Source: Paragordius varius (lineage: Eukaryota; Nematomorpha). From it: a stretch of DNA of 64,000 bases. Position 1 is the stretch's first letter, and the number at the start of each line of letters is the position of its first letter. Below, one piece after another: positions 1 through 13,206 of this stretch. The position numbers and the translations under genes are program-made. The notes beneath the pieces are model-generated. The model was given only the letters and a program-made list of their open reading frames with translations. It ran no database searches and had not been told where the DNA came from. Where the stretch lies: NCBI GenBank assembly GCA_964247055.1, contig OZ176052.1, positions 4,030,001-4,094,000 on the forward strand, in the 5' to 3' direction.

Positions 1-1265
1 TTATTAATAAATAATTTCTCTCTCTCTCTCTCTAATTAATATCATACGTTTTTAAAATTTCCAAACAAAAAGGTTGTTTGAATGTAACTTAATTAAAGAT
101 ATACCAACATCATAAATTATTTAAATTCAATAATCACAAATGATAGCTGAGAAACAAGTTTTAAAAAAAAGTAAGTTAAAGAGGTTTAACGGTTTACAGC
201 AAAAATATTTTAATGAAAGCAATACCATGTTATGGCATATTTTAGGGGGAAAATATGCGAATTTTAGAGCCTGCGTATAAAAATTAAATGTATTATAATT
301 ATGGTTTAGCTTTTGTTTAAATTATATTGTTATAAAGCATTTAGCTTTCACCAAAAAACTAGCGATTACCACAAATTTAAATATATTTCTTAAATTACTT
401 GTAAGGCCTAAAAGCACTATTAGAATCCTGATACATTTATTTATCAGGATATATATGTTTCATTAGAATATTTTATATCCCCCGATTTTGTGCTCAAAAT
501 TTGACCACACTGCTATTTGTACTTCGATTTTTTTAAATTACGATCACATGAAAAAGGAGCCCATATAAAATATGTTTATATAAATTTATTTCCTGTATTA
601 CTAACCCATATTGCTACAAAGTATATGGTTGAAAAAAAAACTATTTTAGGTTTTTGGCATCTTAGGGGAAGTTAATATATTTATTACCCTTAATATATAT
701 TAAAAAATATTAATACAAGATAATTTGGTGTAAAAAAGGTTTTATGTCAACTTAATAATTTGAGGTCTACTGAAAATTGGAAACGAAAACTTTATAGGAG
801 CCAAATTCGATTTCCGTGGATGAGAAAATAATAAATTAAAAAATTGAGTAAGTTTTTTCGAATGGGATATAACAAGTAATATATGATGTATTGAAAAATT
901 TATTATGCATTATTAGCGATTCTGGAGGGCAGATTACAATTCACATAAATGCAATTTACGTTTTTCTACCCCATTTTTAGATTTATGCATTGTTAGTTTC
1001 AACAACTCTCCGAAAAATATAAAGATTCCATTTAAATTATTTTGTTAGGTTCGGCTAAAACTTTGTGAATCTTAGTGAGAAATAAAATTTATTTGTTGGT
1101 GCATTTTCCGCAACTCTATTGTTTTTATATGGACTAATATGCGAAAAAAATGCGATAATTTAATTTTTTATGATAGTAAAAAAAACTTGTAGGACTCTTT
1201 CTATTATTTAACCGCGTTCATTTCGGTAAGCGTATAAAGCTCGTCAATCGGATGATCTATACTTA
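1..1265. repeat. Gene-free AT-rich flank with CT microsatellite and a dispersed repeat copy
   Basis: No coding region is visible. A short CT dinucleotide run lies at about 16-33. The stretch at about 300-460 resembles 14,560-14,740 (same orientation) and 62,370-62,580 (opposite strand). Shared words are a 'ttcaccaaaaa' segment, then 'accacaaat', then a 'gtctaaag/gcctaaaag' segment. I call this dispersed repeat family C; its class is unknown. Confidence 0.5.
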
Positions 1266-1619
1266 AGGTGACCAGACGTCCCGCTTTTTCACACTTAGTC
1301 CCGCGTCCCGCTACGTTTTTGAAATGTCCCGCTTTTTCACGATTATATAAAAAAAATTTTATTGAAATTTTTTATAAAAATTTATTTTTTTATTCGTCTT
1401 TTTTATCATTAGTTATCTTAAAAATCTAGATGAATTTCAAATTAAAATTTTTTATTTTTAAATTAAAAATATTTAGTTTTTTCGAATTTATGAAACACTT
1501 TGCTTCCTACCCCTACTATCATTATCAAAAGACAAATTAATACCTCAAATCGTAGCTTATACGTTATCTTCAGAAAATCAAGGTAATATAATATTTTTTA
1601 TACTAATATTAGTTTAAAA

Positions 1620-2471
1620 ATATGAATACAAAAAGAGGATGTAAATTCAAAGATGAATTAATAAAAGAATTTCCTTTTATCAAAAAAAACGAAGAATTAA
1701 TCATTTGTTAAATGTTCTTTATGCGGGGAATTCACCCTAGCACATGGCGGAAAGCATGATATTACAAATCATATGGAAACACAGAAACATAAAAAATGTT
1801 TCGATATGGCGGCATCATCTTGCAAAATGAGCGATTTTTATCGAAAAACCGCTTTTGGAGAGGAAGAAAAGAATTTGGCACTAGCCGAAGGCGTTTTATC
1901 TTTTCACGCCGTTAATCACAATCACTCCTTTAGATCTATGGATTTTACCTCACAGGTTATATTTTACCTTATTCAATAAAAAATTTACATGTGCCCGTAC
2001 AAAGGCTGAAGCCATTGTAAGCAATGTCCTTTCGCCACATGCATTTTCTGTACAAAAGGATATGCTGAAAATTAATTTCATATCGCTGTACTCTGATGCA
2101 TAAAATCACAAGGAAACAAAATTATTTCCTTGTTTAATAAGATATTTTTATATAGAAACCGGAGCGACATAATTTTTACTTTAATAATGAATATTCTAGA
2201 AAAAAATATTTTAAAAGACAAAATCATCGCACATTGCGCTGACAACACCAATACGAACTTTTGTGGAAAAGCAAGGAGGGGAACAAAAAATATTTTCCAT
2301 AAATTAGCAAATAATCTTAATCAAAATATTATTGGCGTTGGGTGTGCAGCGCATATAATACACAACCCTATTCAAAAAGCTGCTGATTTGTTACCCTTAG
2401 ATGTGGAAAATGTAGTTGTTAAAATATATTCCTATTTTTATATATACACGGTACGCGTTGAAACGCTTTAG
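1620..2471 (+). pseudogene. hAT (BED zinc-finger) transposase remnant, left arm
   Basis: The reading starts near 1,621 (MNTKRGCKFKDEL in one frame), passes a BED-finger-like Cys/His stretch near 1,700-1,790, and continues as the 68-aa open stretch 1773-1979 (KTAFGEEEKNLALAEGVLSF). A further frame, 2130-2471, contains CADNTNTNF and GVGCAAHIIHNPIQ, which matches the Cys-Ala-Ala-His-x-x-x-N region of hAT transposases. Stops and frame changes interrupt it, so it cannot encode an intact enzyme. It is closely related to the copy at 63,100-63,958, which is better preserved. Confidence 0.7.
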
Positions 2472-3539
2472 GAATTCTGTGAAAATGCAGAAGTTCAATA
2501 TAAATAAAATGCTTGGATATTGTAAAACTCGTGGGTTCTACTGCCAGCTATCGAAAGAATAAATGTATGATTCCTATTTTTTATCACAGGACAAATGTCC
2601 TACAACTTTGGAAAAGTTTTTGAAAGTGATTCTTTAAAAATATAATCGAAGAAGCCAATGAAGTTAGTAACCTAAAATTCCAATGTCAAGAAACGTTAGA
2701 AAATAATTTTATACCATTAACCGTCCGCAATATTATAAATAATTTAGAAAAACAAATAATCGCCAAGATATCCTGTACCATAGAAAAATGTTTTATACAA
2801 ACTGTTCCACAGTAAATCAGGTGTGGACATCGGAAAAATCAAATTTAAATGTTGAAACTTTAAAGGTCATTTTATCTGTCAAATATAATTTGACAAATTC
2901 TTGTGAAGACTTTTACAATTAAAAAAATGATGACAATCTGCTAAAACGCATTCACTCAAATAAAAAATATACCAAAGAAAATATTTTCTTATATTTAGTT
3001 TTTGTGTTAAAAAATAAAAATTATACTTAAAATATTGTATAAGTCTTCATAATAATTTGTCAAATTATATTTAAACACATAAAATGGCTTTTAAAGTTTC
3101 AACATTTAAATTTGATTTTCCGTGTCCACACTTGATTTACTGTGGAAAACGCTTTCAATAGCAGTGGTTCCAGGTAAAGATAATGCAAATTCTACAGTTT
3201 TTAAAATATTATTGTATGGAATATAGTTTGTTTAAAAATGATTATTTCAAACCATTTCTATACTGTATTTTCTGCTGTCCATAATTTAAGTTTTTATTAT
3301 CAATAAACTTATTTAATAATAATATTTCACAAAAAAGTGTCATTGAATTGCACCATCTTGACTTCCAAATAATCTTAGTTTATATAAAAACATTTTTATA
3401 TCCTGGCTATTCATTGAGCATTGTTTTTCTGGATGATTTATAATAATACGATTAGGTAATGGTATCAAATTATTTTCTAGCCTTTCTTAACTTGGAATTC
3501 TAGACATTTGTCCTGTGATAAAAATAGGATTCTAGGCGA

Positions 3540-3743
3540 TCATACATTTTTAAAATTTTTCAATAGCTGGCAAAGAGCTAACCAACGAGTTCTACAATAT
3601 TTAAGAATTTTAACACCGGGGTAACAAATCAGCAGCTGTTTGAATAGCGTTATGTATCCGCCAATAATGTTTTGATTCAGATTATTCGCTAAATTATTAA
3701 AAATATTTTTTTGTGCCGCTCCTTGCATTTCCACCCAGCGCAC
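3540..3743 (-). pseudogene. hAT transposase remnant, inverted right arm
   Basis: This minus-strand frame contains KNIFNNLANNLNQNIIGG and then ILKYCRTRWLALCQLL. The first part matches KNIFHKLANNLNQNIIG in the left arm (2130-2471, + strand). The CRTRWLA motif is the usual continuation in this hAT group and is broken in the left arm. It shows directly that transposase sequence is present in both orientations in one element. It is a fragment only. Confidence 0.65.
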
Positions 3744-4146
3744 TTTGCGATTTTGTCTTTTAAATTATTTTTTTCCAAAATATTCATTATTGAAGTAAAT
3801 TTTATGTAACGGGTAGAGAATGAGAGAGGGAAATAATTTTATGCATCGGAATATAGCGATAATTTATTTTCTGCAAATATTTTTCTATTTCAGAAAATGC
3901 GTGTGGTGAAAGGACGATGCACACAATCGCTTGACCCTTGGTTCGTTCACATTTAAATTTATTGAATAAGGTACGAATAACCTGAGACCAAGGAATAAAA
4001 TATTTTTTTATATTTATAATGAATTTGTGTTACAAATAAATAAATATTCCAATAATTTTATTGAGAAATCTTTGGTTGTACCCCCCATGCCCCCCCCCTT
4101 TTTTCAGATTTGTCCCGCTTTTTCTTTCAAAAAATCTGGTCACCCT

Positions 4147-6419
4147 ATCTATTATGTTCCCTTTATGTTATGCAATGCTACCATAAAATTATTGAATCAA
4201 ATCCATCATGTGCATAGCATAATTAGCGTTAATTGTTTAAAAACCAAATTTTTTTATATTTTTAGGCATAATTTAACTGTACTCCAAATTTTAAAGGTAT
4301 TTTTGCATTTATTTATAATAAATTTAATATTCCCTGCCTAATTTAAAAATACAATCAATTTTAAAATATCAAGAATATATTTGACCAGATATATAATCTT
4401 TTTTTATTTGTCTAAATGAAAATGATTTATTATGGCAGTTAAGTCTATTTTCAACTCTAAATACCATGTTAAATTAAAGTTCATATTAAAAAAACGCTAC
4501 TCTTTGGTGATAGAATAGAACCCGCGTTCGAAATTCTATTTATTTGTTCTCTCCAAAAAAATTCAATTTTTGAAAATTTGGCTAAAATTTATTTTTTATA
4601 ATCAGAAAAATATTGACGAATTATTTTTTATATCTTTATTTGTTTGGTTAATCATCAATATTTACGATTATTGAATCTAAAATCATTAAAAGAAACCGAA
4701 AGGAAAAGGTAACTGAACTTATTTTATTGATAACATATTTTTTTTGGTTTATATCAAATGATAATAATTATAATGTATATTAAAAATATTTTAGACGTTA
4801 ATAAAATTCAGTTTATTTTTAAATACCACCAAATAAGGAACATAAATAAGTAAGTTTGTATCAAATTACTTTTATTGTGTTAATTTTATCATTTTCTTAA
4901 TTTTCATTTTTACCTACTGACACAAATCCACTATGTGGCAATCATGGAATGGATTTTATATTTATTAAGTTTATCACAACGATTTAAAATCATCTTTGAT
5001 ATTAGTATTATACAAAAAAAGTAATCGCGCAAAAAACAATTTAAGCTGGTCTTGAATATTTATACTTGGCGAAGTTAATGGATAAAAAGTTTTAAACAAA
5101 TAACAAGTTGTTACAAAATATAACCTATACAAATCTTTTGTTTTTTATCTTTATAAACATGTTTTTGATGTAACATCTCCATTTATAAAATACAATCAAT
5201 GAACATACCTTTCTAGAGTATAAGGTTTTTTAAGGCAGTTTTATTAGCTTCTTTATTTTACACCTGAGTTTTTTTTTCTTTTCAAAAGTGATTATATTCG
5301 ATAACGATTGAGCTAAAAATCGTTTTTTATATTTCTCCAGATAGTGTTTGGCAGTTTTAAAAATGGATAGATAGATAATAGATAAATAAATAAATACACG
5401 CACGTTTAGAAATACAATAATAAATATTGTTGATCAAATTTGGCATATACTAAAATTATTTGGTATTTACATCATATTTAATGTAATAAATAAATAAATA
5501 CCTTTAGATCAATTATATAAGTTAAATTTTTGTTTTTTATATAATTTTTGGTGATTCCTGGAATGATTTTTTTCTTTTAAACGCAGAGTTCATATAATTT
5601 TTTTCGTTTTCTCAATCAATCAATCGCTAATCAAATTTATTTTATCAAAATTGGGGGGCCTTTTTTACGTTTGGTTCATATTGTATTGAAAAAAAAATTG
5701 TTAAATTTTGATCCCGATATTTTAGCCCAAAAAGGTAATTAAAATTAAGCCATATCGTAAAAAATTAATCTGTTTTGACCGATCAATTTTAACCCTGTGA
5801 AACTAATAATAATAATATATCAAATGTGTGTTTAATATTTGTGTCTCTATATGACCAGCTCACATATTTAAAATACTAACCCCCTTGATTACACATTGTA
5901 TGAAACACACTCATCGGCTAACAACGTGCACCATTAATTTGTGTTTGTCAAATAAAAGGGGACACATGTCAGTTTTTTTTTATTTTCCACGCTTTTGACC
6001 TTGATTTTGTTTTAGCTTAGTTATTGAATTATCATACTTTTTATAATATAGGGGATTTTACGCTAATTCGGTTGGTTGGTGGACAAGAGCTTATAATTTT
6101 TACCAAGAATCATTCTTTATCCTCTATCTCGCGATTTCTTTAATCAACTACCACCAACCCGTTAAAAACAATCAAAGCGAATAGGAAATACCAATCCACT
6201 GGAGTTTGAAAACGTGATTCGTGATTTTATCAAATAACTTTTTAAAAACTTAACCAACCATTCACCAATTATTCAACTAATCATACTGTGTTGTTCTATT
6301 TAATAATTTAAAGCGATTTATTTATATATCATTGACGATAATCGTGTTTAAAATTTATTGATATCTCCTGTTCTCGAATCAATTAACTCCTAATAACATT
6401 TACAGTTTTTTTTATCATA
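4147..6419. other. Intergenic region upstream of the A1CF-like gene
   Basis: I see no exon or clear transposon here. The sequence is AT-rich with short A/T runs and several TAAATAAA stretches. A short inverted pair, a 'ggttggttggtgg' segment near 6,070 and 'ccaccaaccc' near 6,150, lies in the probable 5' leader of the downstream gene. The promoter cannot be placed by eye. Confidence 0.4.
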
Positions 6420-9400
6420 ATGCCTATCCAAGTGATTTCAACAAACGGGAGTACAATGACCACGGATATTATTTCATCTCGAAAGAGCTCATTAATTGCG
6501 GATGAAACAAATTTAACGAATATTAAAACGCTAAACGGTAAGTTGTCTTTAATAAAAAACGGTAAAACAGATTATACACCAAATAAGGAACTAGAAAACG
6601 ACAATATAGCAGAAAATGGTTCTTCAACATCTTGCCATGCATATGAAAACGAAAGTATAGACAGTCAATTTGATCAGTTAAATCTTGATAATAATAATAC
6701 TAAAAGTCCGGATTTGGAGTCGAACCACGATACTAATAGAGAACAAAATCTACTCTCAGAAATAGCAGATGACCAAATTGACTTCAAGGGTGATGGTACG
6801 AATGCCAGTTTGTATCCAAACAGTAACAGCGGAAATGGTGTTAATGGACATAAATCTATGATTGAGTTACTTCAACGAACGGGCTACACCATGATTCAAG
6901 AAAATGGTCAAAGAAAATATGGCGGCCCGCCGCCTGGTTGGGTTGGACCAAGTCCTGGAAGGGGATGTGAAATTTTTGTCGGTAATGAAATTTACCTCTT
7001 AATATTTTACAGTTTTGAACTTTTTTACATAATTTGATGGAAAAATTAAATCATTATTTTGGGGTTTTTTGTATCAGATATAGTATGCACATTTATGTTA
7101 GCCAATTCACATTATTCGCCAATCGGTAATACAGTAGTATAGGCTAATACATCAAATGGTTGAAATCAATCAATATTTCCTCTCTTGCCAGATAAAATAT
7201 GTTTATTTAATTTTCGACAAAATTTGTTTTTTATCATATGCTACTGTATTACCTCAAAATTAGTTTTTTTACTTGCATTTGAACGCCGACTCAAAAAATT
7301 GATTTGGACCGTTTTTTTTATCAAAAATCGATATACCCCAACCGTTTTAAGATACATTCTAAAATAAGTTATTGCAGTAACATATGTGTGTGTATGTTAG
7401 GAAAAATACCCCGTGACCTATACGAAGATGAACTTGTGCCCCTGTTTGAAACGATTGGACCGTTGTATGAGGTCCGACTTATGATGGATTTCGGTGGTAC
7501 AAACCGTGGGTATGCTTTTGTCATGTACACACTCAAGGAACATGCCAGAACCGCCATTCGTCGCTTCAATGATTACGAAATACGGCCTGGTAAGAGGCTT
7601 GGTGTGTGTCCCAGCGTTGATAATTGTCGTTTGTTTGTGGGAAATATCCCACGTGATAAAACTGAAACGGAAGTTAAAGAACAGCTGTCTAGCCTAACGC
7701 AAGGTGTCACCAACGTTATCATGTACTCCATGGCTGAGGAAAAAGACAAAAATCGCGGGTACGCTTTCGTCGAATACGATTGCCACAAATCAGCTGCTAT
7801 GGCAAGGCGAAAACTTGTACCTGGAAAAGTTCACCTTTGGGGTCGAGCAATTATGGTGGATTGGGCCGAACCGGAAGTTGATGTGGATGAGGAAATACTT
7901 TTGCATGTAAGATTGAGAGAATGTGTGCGCACACTTGTTTGCTCTTTTCGTATCAAAATATGTTTTTCACCTATATATATATATTAAATTTTGGAATCCC
8001 TTTTGTATTTTTTGGAGATTTATATACCAAATAGGGTGAATAAAGAGCTTTTACAAGTTTTGGTGTTGAAATAAGCAAAATTAATGCTAAAAACCGTAAC
8101 TTAAAGCCTATTTTCAAATAAATTAAATTTGAAAATTTAAATGGACATTCCAAAATATTAACGTGTAAAATGGTCTTAATTTTTATGGCTAAAATTTAAA
8201 TAATGTTGCATTTTATTGAAAAAAGTGTTGAATTAAATAGAAAAGGTAAATTAATAACATATATTTATTTATATACGAAATACTTACATATCATTTTTTT
8301 AAACCAAACAAACCTCTTCAAACTCAATTACAAACAACTTGCATTATTGGATAATAACTTGAATCTATTAATATCTATTTTGCATGTCAATATTCATTAC
8401 TTTGAAATCAATTTTCCTTTACGTAATGTTGCATGCCTGGTGATGGGTACTTTATTTATCTCCTTTGCCTATAATTGTGCATGCCTTGAAAATATTTATT
8501 TATGCATGCATGATGATTCAACAAATATTAAATTTTATCAAATAATCTTACGCGTAAAATATGATGGTGTTGGGATAAATTGGGGGCGCTTAATTTTGTT
8601 ACACACACACACACACAAATCAAAGGCATTTCCCTTCAACTTTTTCAAGAAGTATCAAAGTACAAGACGACAGGTCCTTATATATTTTGTTGTTGTTTAG
8701 TCATACCACATTTTTTATAATAATTTGTGTTTTACTCTATTTTTAAAAAGAATAGAGAATGGTATTTATCGATAATAAATTAATCCATATATATTAAGAG
8801 GTCTAACAAATTTTTAAACCATCTTTTGGGTCAAGTTATAAAACTCGAGAAATATATAAATCATTTAATTACGATATTTGTGGATAATGTATGTTGTATT
8901 TGGGAAAACAATTTTTATAAAAATGTTAAAATAATAATTAACATCCTATTTAAAATGGTCATTGGGTAAAAAAATTTGTAATCCTATTTTGCGTACAATA
9001 ATTTATTAGCATATATCAATACTATTCAAGGTCAAAATTTTATACGTTCGAAATTTGATGATAAACACTACGGAAGAATCAATTCGAAAAGCGTTTGTAG
9101 AGGCGTGCGGAGGTACCGACGGTTGCATTGAACGCGTTAAAAAGATCAAAGATTATGCATTTGTCCATTTTGTTAAAAGGGAGGATGCATTATGCGCTTT
9201 AGAAGCTATGAATGGTAGGTTTTTTTTCTTTATAAATTATACTATAGATAGATTTGTATTTGCAGGTTAATCCGTATGTTTTTTGTGAAAACGTATATAT
9301 TTATTGGATGAACCAAAAAGTATTGGTTTTCTATTTACCAAAGCCCAACCTCAGCCTTAATGTTCAAATTCTACTGTATTTTGGAAAACTTATTTTCAAA

Positions 9401-12400
9401 AACGTTAATCAGTGCTTTTCACTGTTATATTGGATAATAACCTTAATTTGGCATTAAAAAGATAAAATGGAACATTAAATAAATAATTAAATGTATGGCT
9501 TTTTTAGGTTTAATTTTACATGCTTTATTGCAGTTTTTCCTTCATTCCTATATTATTTGGTAAAAAACAACCAAATACTATGTCGACACCCAGCTTCGAA
9601 ATCAGTGTCTTTTTCCAAAATTAGTACCCTTGTCTCCATAATGTTTATAGTTCTTTAACGAAAACCTACATAAAATTATAGATTGCGTTAATGAACCGAC
9701 AAAAGTCCCCAACTAAAAGCTAGCTATACTATATATGTCTAAAAGTGTCGTCGATTTTACGTGTAATTTGGTATATTATAAAATTTAATTACACACCTTT
9801 TTAGGCCAAGAATTAGATGGGAGCGTATTAGAGGTGACTTTAGCCAAACCAATCGATCAAAGTTATTACAATCAATATGCGCCTAAACCCAGAGTGATTC
9901 TTAATGGCTCAGCACCTAATGCAAATTCCCTAGTTCACAATCTTACAACAAATGCTAATCGACAGTCATCAACCAATTTTGGGCCTTCATCTATCACAGA
10001 TATAATAACAAATGGATTAAATGCAGGTAAATATTGAAAAAGATACCCATTTAAAATAAAAATTGGAACGACTACTAAGGTAAGGGGTGGTTATTTGACA
10101 AACTTTAAGGCAAATAATTTGTGAAACTAAAACGTACAACAGCACTATAAAAAACTTCTTTTTAGTAAATCTTAACGGAGTCAACGATGGTTTTGCAAAT
10201 GGCGCCGTGTCATCATCACCGAATGAAAATTCGTTTTTACCGATGCCAAAATTGACTAGTATAAGGTAAAATCTTCGGTAAAAAAATTCTTTAAGTTACC
10301 CTTTTTTATGTAAAATAATGTGTGCTTTTTTAATGTGTCAAATAGGGCTTTACGAGGAGCCGGTGGGTTACGTGGAAATCCTTTGCGACTTAGAGGATAC
10401 CGACCACAGAGAGAGGTATTTTATTCAATCATTACATCAAAACCCATTTTTTTAAACATTGCTCAAAAATTATTACCATTAAGGATTTGATTTAAAAATT
10501 TGAAAAAAATTGTAATTGTAAAATTTCTACGGGTTTTTTATGTAAGTAATTTATTTATAAAAAAATCATGAATTTAAAAATTATATTAAGTGGTTAACAT
10601 TATAAATTACCAATAATATACATAGAATTCCTAATGTGATAATTAAACTTTTCAAAATTTAATATTCTAAATTACATTTTTATTTAATAAATTATATGCA
10701 GAAAAAATTGTATGAAGAGCGAGAAAAATCAAACGCCGTCTATGGATTCTCTAAACAAGGTGATTTCATCTACGAAAAGAATATTCAGGTAGTAATTTAA
10801 CCCGAAAAAATAAATTTTTTCTTGATAAAAAATAAGACACTTATTAAATTAATAAATAAAAAACAATGTAATAAATAGGTATTGGAAGATTTTTGTCGAA
10901 ATATGGGTTGGTCAGCCCCTGAATATAGGATTGAAAACATTAAAAAGTTTGATAGTTCCAACAAAGAAGTGGAAATATACATGGGAAAGGTAATTTTTAC
11001 AATAATTTAGAATCAGAACTTTAAAAAAGGCAGGGATCATAATCGGTCTGATTATTTATTCAACAAATGTAAATTAGTTCGTTAAAAAAATCCTTTTAAT
11101 GTATCGAAAATGTATGAGTATTAATAACCAGTTTCTAATTAATACTATATCATTATAATTTATATTATTGCGATATGATAAAACGACCTGTTATTTTTAA
11201 AGATTCATTCATATTCCTGCATTCCGAAACGGACAAAACAACATCTAACTGATAATTTTTAAATAATTTTTGTCGGGCACCATATTTTTTTGTTTGTTAT
11301 ACAACTATTCGTTACTATTTTCTGCTTTTAGGTAAGAATAGCTGAAATAGGTCCAGACTTTATTCAATCTAGTCAAATGGGGTTAACGGCACAGGAAGCA
11401 AAACTATATAGCGCCGATCACATGTTAAACATACTTAAAATGTCATTCAAAACAAATAATGTTGGAGACAAAAAACCAAGTAAATAATGAGTTTATTTAG
11501 TTTCAGTTTCATATATTATTTAATATTTTTCATTTAAACTTCAATTTTAGGTTATATCGTAATCTTATTTATACATTTGACAAATTTACTTGTAGTACGC
11601 GAAAATTCACTCTAATAAATGCATTTAATTTTATAGCTGAATTATAATCCCATTATTAATATAAATAAATATATAGTTTCCCATCATGTATATAAAAAAT
11701 GCATAGAGATTTTAATTTTTGTTTTAACATAAAAATATAGATGAAATTCTGGATGTTAAATGTTTTGAAGGGGATCCATTAATCAAATTGCAAGATAGGG
11801 TTCCTAGTAAGCAATTTAACAAACTTATTTATAATTATTAGCATAATTTACCTTTAAATTTTTGAAACCAATATTATCTTGTATTATGTAGGAGGTTCAA
11901 AAATGTCCGGTTACAATATTCAGATGCATTATAATGAAGCTGCTTCGCTATCGGCTCTCCATAATAATGGATCAAATGGTTCTTTTACCCCAAATGTGAC
12001 TTATCAACCGCATTTTAATGGTATATTCAACGTCATTTTTTTCTGATTTACGATCAAAATTTCAATGGCCATGTGAATGAGCCTTGACTCGATCATTTTA
12101 ATGATCCTGCTCAAAACTCAAGTTTTGGCTCAAAGTTTAAGAGGAAGCATTTTTGACTTAAAAATTTTCAGGTAGGAAGAAAGCAAGCTTTTAAAAAATG
12201 TATTTTAAGCCGGTTCATTTACGCTTGGGCATTTGGTATACTTAACCATTCACATAGCTCAAATATTTTTTATGTGATTTAATTTTATATATATGGGAAT
12301 CATTCACAGGTCTATATTCACTGGATCATCAAATTCAATCACCCGTTAATCATAATCGCAACAATCTAATAAATCACACTGATCCTCATCATAACGTTGC

Positions 12401-12775
12401 GAATCAAGAGTTACTTGTGAATTTCTTTAAGGCATACAATTCAAGTATGGGATCACCGAATCCCACACCTCAAATATATGGACTTAATGGATATGTCCAT
12501 CACGCATCAGGTTATGGACCAAACTTTTCAAATTTTATGCTAAACTTCCCTCAAAATTCTGGTAGTTTCGGAGAAAATGTTGGGTGTAAGAGAAGCGCAA
12601 ATGGATCCTGGCATATCAACACACCGAGCCCATTATATGAAAACAATGTAAATGGTGGTCCTGCTAATACATTTGATGGCACTAACTCGATGGTTGCGCC
12701 GCCTTTTTTACCACAACAAGTAAGTTATATGAATTTATACCGAGAAAACACTTTGAAAAACCTTAATTTCGCCTG

Positions 12776-12816
<41 letters not shown>

Positions 12817-13206
12817 AAATTTTGTGTGTAATAAGAGGGTTGCTACACTTACTTGGCTATTAAACTCTAATAAATTATGTAGGGATTTACCAATGTTGAT
12901 ATTTTGGTTTTTACAATTATAATAAAAATGAATGAAAATCATTTAATGAAAAGTCAGTAACCAAAATGACGCCGGTTCCAAATGCAAGGAGCCGGTTCCG
13001 GAACCGTTAAATTTTCAAGCCAACCCAGCTCCGGTTCCATTTGCTCAGGAACTAGCCCGGTGTCATTTTTAAAATCTCAATCCGGTTCCACTTTTTTTGA
13101 ACCGGTTCAGAGCCCTGATACCAATGATATCTTTTAAATAACTATTGATTAGATGAATGGACAATCATTTGTGGCACCATCCCATCATACTAATAATGGA
13201 CACTAA
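6420..13206 (+). CDS. A1CF: A1CF/RBM46-family RNA-binding protein, 13 exons, complete
   Basis: Family members bind RNA through three RRMs; A1CF is the apoB mRNA-editing cofactor and RBM46 acts in the germ line. Exons by GT-AG borders and phase: 6420-6981, 7401-7906, 9031-9214, 9805-10026, 10166-10265, 10346-10415, 10702-10788, 10879-10989, 11332-11479, 11741-11806, 11892-12020, 12310-12719, 13153-13206 (2,649 nt, 882 aa). The conserved [13 protein letters not shown] lead-in precedes RRM1 (about 182-258, RNP1 RGYAFVMY). RRM2 is about 262-345 ([14 protein letters not shown]) and RRM3 about 360-432 ([14 protein letters not shown]). An A1CF-type dsRNA-binding domain lies at about 578-663 ([16 protein letters not shown] ... 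ADHMLNIL). The protein is longer than human A1CF (about 590 aa) because of an Asn/Ser-rich N-terminus of about 180 aa and a His/Asn-rich tail of about 215 aa. A1CF and RBM46 cannot be separated by eye. The ATG follows an open 5' leader and is the first of the frame. Confidence 0.9.
7907..9030 (+). other. Intron 3-proximal long intron of the A1CF-like gene (between exons 2 and 3)
   Basis: A 1.12-kb intron with a short AC run at about 8,599-8,618. An open stretch at 8203-8700 has low-complexity, Leu/Asn/Tyr-rich composition and resembles no protein I know, so I treat it as chance. The acceptor at 9,029-9,030 is fixed by exon 3 reading [10 protein letters not shown], the conserved RRM2-RRM3 linker. 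Confidence 0.7.
12780..12812. repeat. TA microsatellite in A1CF-like intron 12
   Basis: A run of about 16 TA units just downstream of the exon 12 donor at 12,720. Confidence 0.9.
12960..13120. repeat. GC-richer MITE-like remnant, GGTTCC-rich
   Basis: About 160 bp with repeated ccggttcc / ggaaccgg words, ending in gaaccggttcagagccctg, which resembles a hAT-type terminus of the CAGGGCTCTGAACC kind in reverse. The left end and target duplication are not clear. It lies within the last intron of the A1CF-like gene. Confidence 0.4.

Larger units (their letters stand above)
1266..4146. mobile_element. Fold-back hAT-like DNA transposon (inverted duplication of the N-terminal half)
   Basis: The ends carry imperfect terminal inverted repeats built around GGTGACCAG (left) and CTGGTCACC (right), each followed inward by a 'tcccgctttttc' motif. 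The flanks atctatac / atctatta match at 6 of 8 bases and fit the nnnTAnnn pattern known for some hAT families, so they may be a decayed target duplication. Inside, about 1,930-2,918 and 3,036-4,010 are inverted copies of each other around a centre near 2,976. For example, an 'acagtaaatcaggtgtgga' block near 2,810 returns reversed near 3,130. The arms are clearly diverged, so the element is old. Both arms derive from the N-terminal to middle part of a BED-finger hAT transposase. Confidence 0.7.

Noticed and set aside
7369-7910. Open stretches in other frames and on the minus strand across the RRM exons
   Set aside because: They are shadows of the conserved plus-strand RRM1-RRM2 coding exon.
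8203-8700. 165-codon open stretch within the A1CF-like intron
   Set aside because: It lies wholly in an intron fixed by conserved flanking exons, is Leu/Asn/Tyr-rich like the AT-rich background, and resembles no family.
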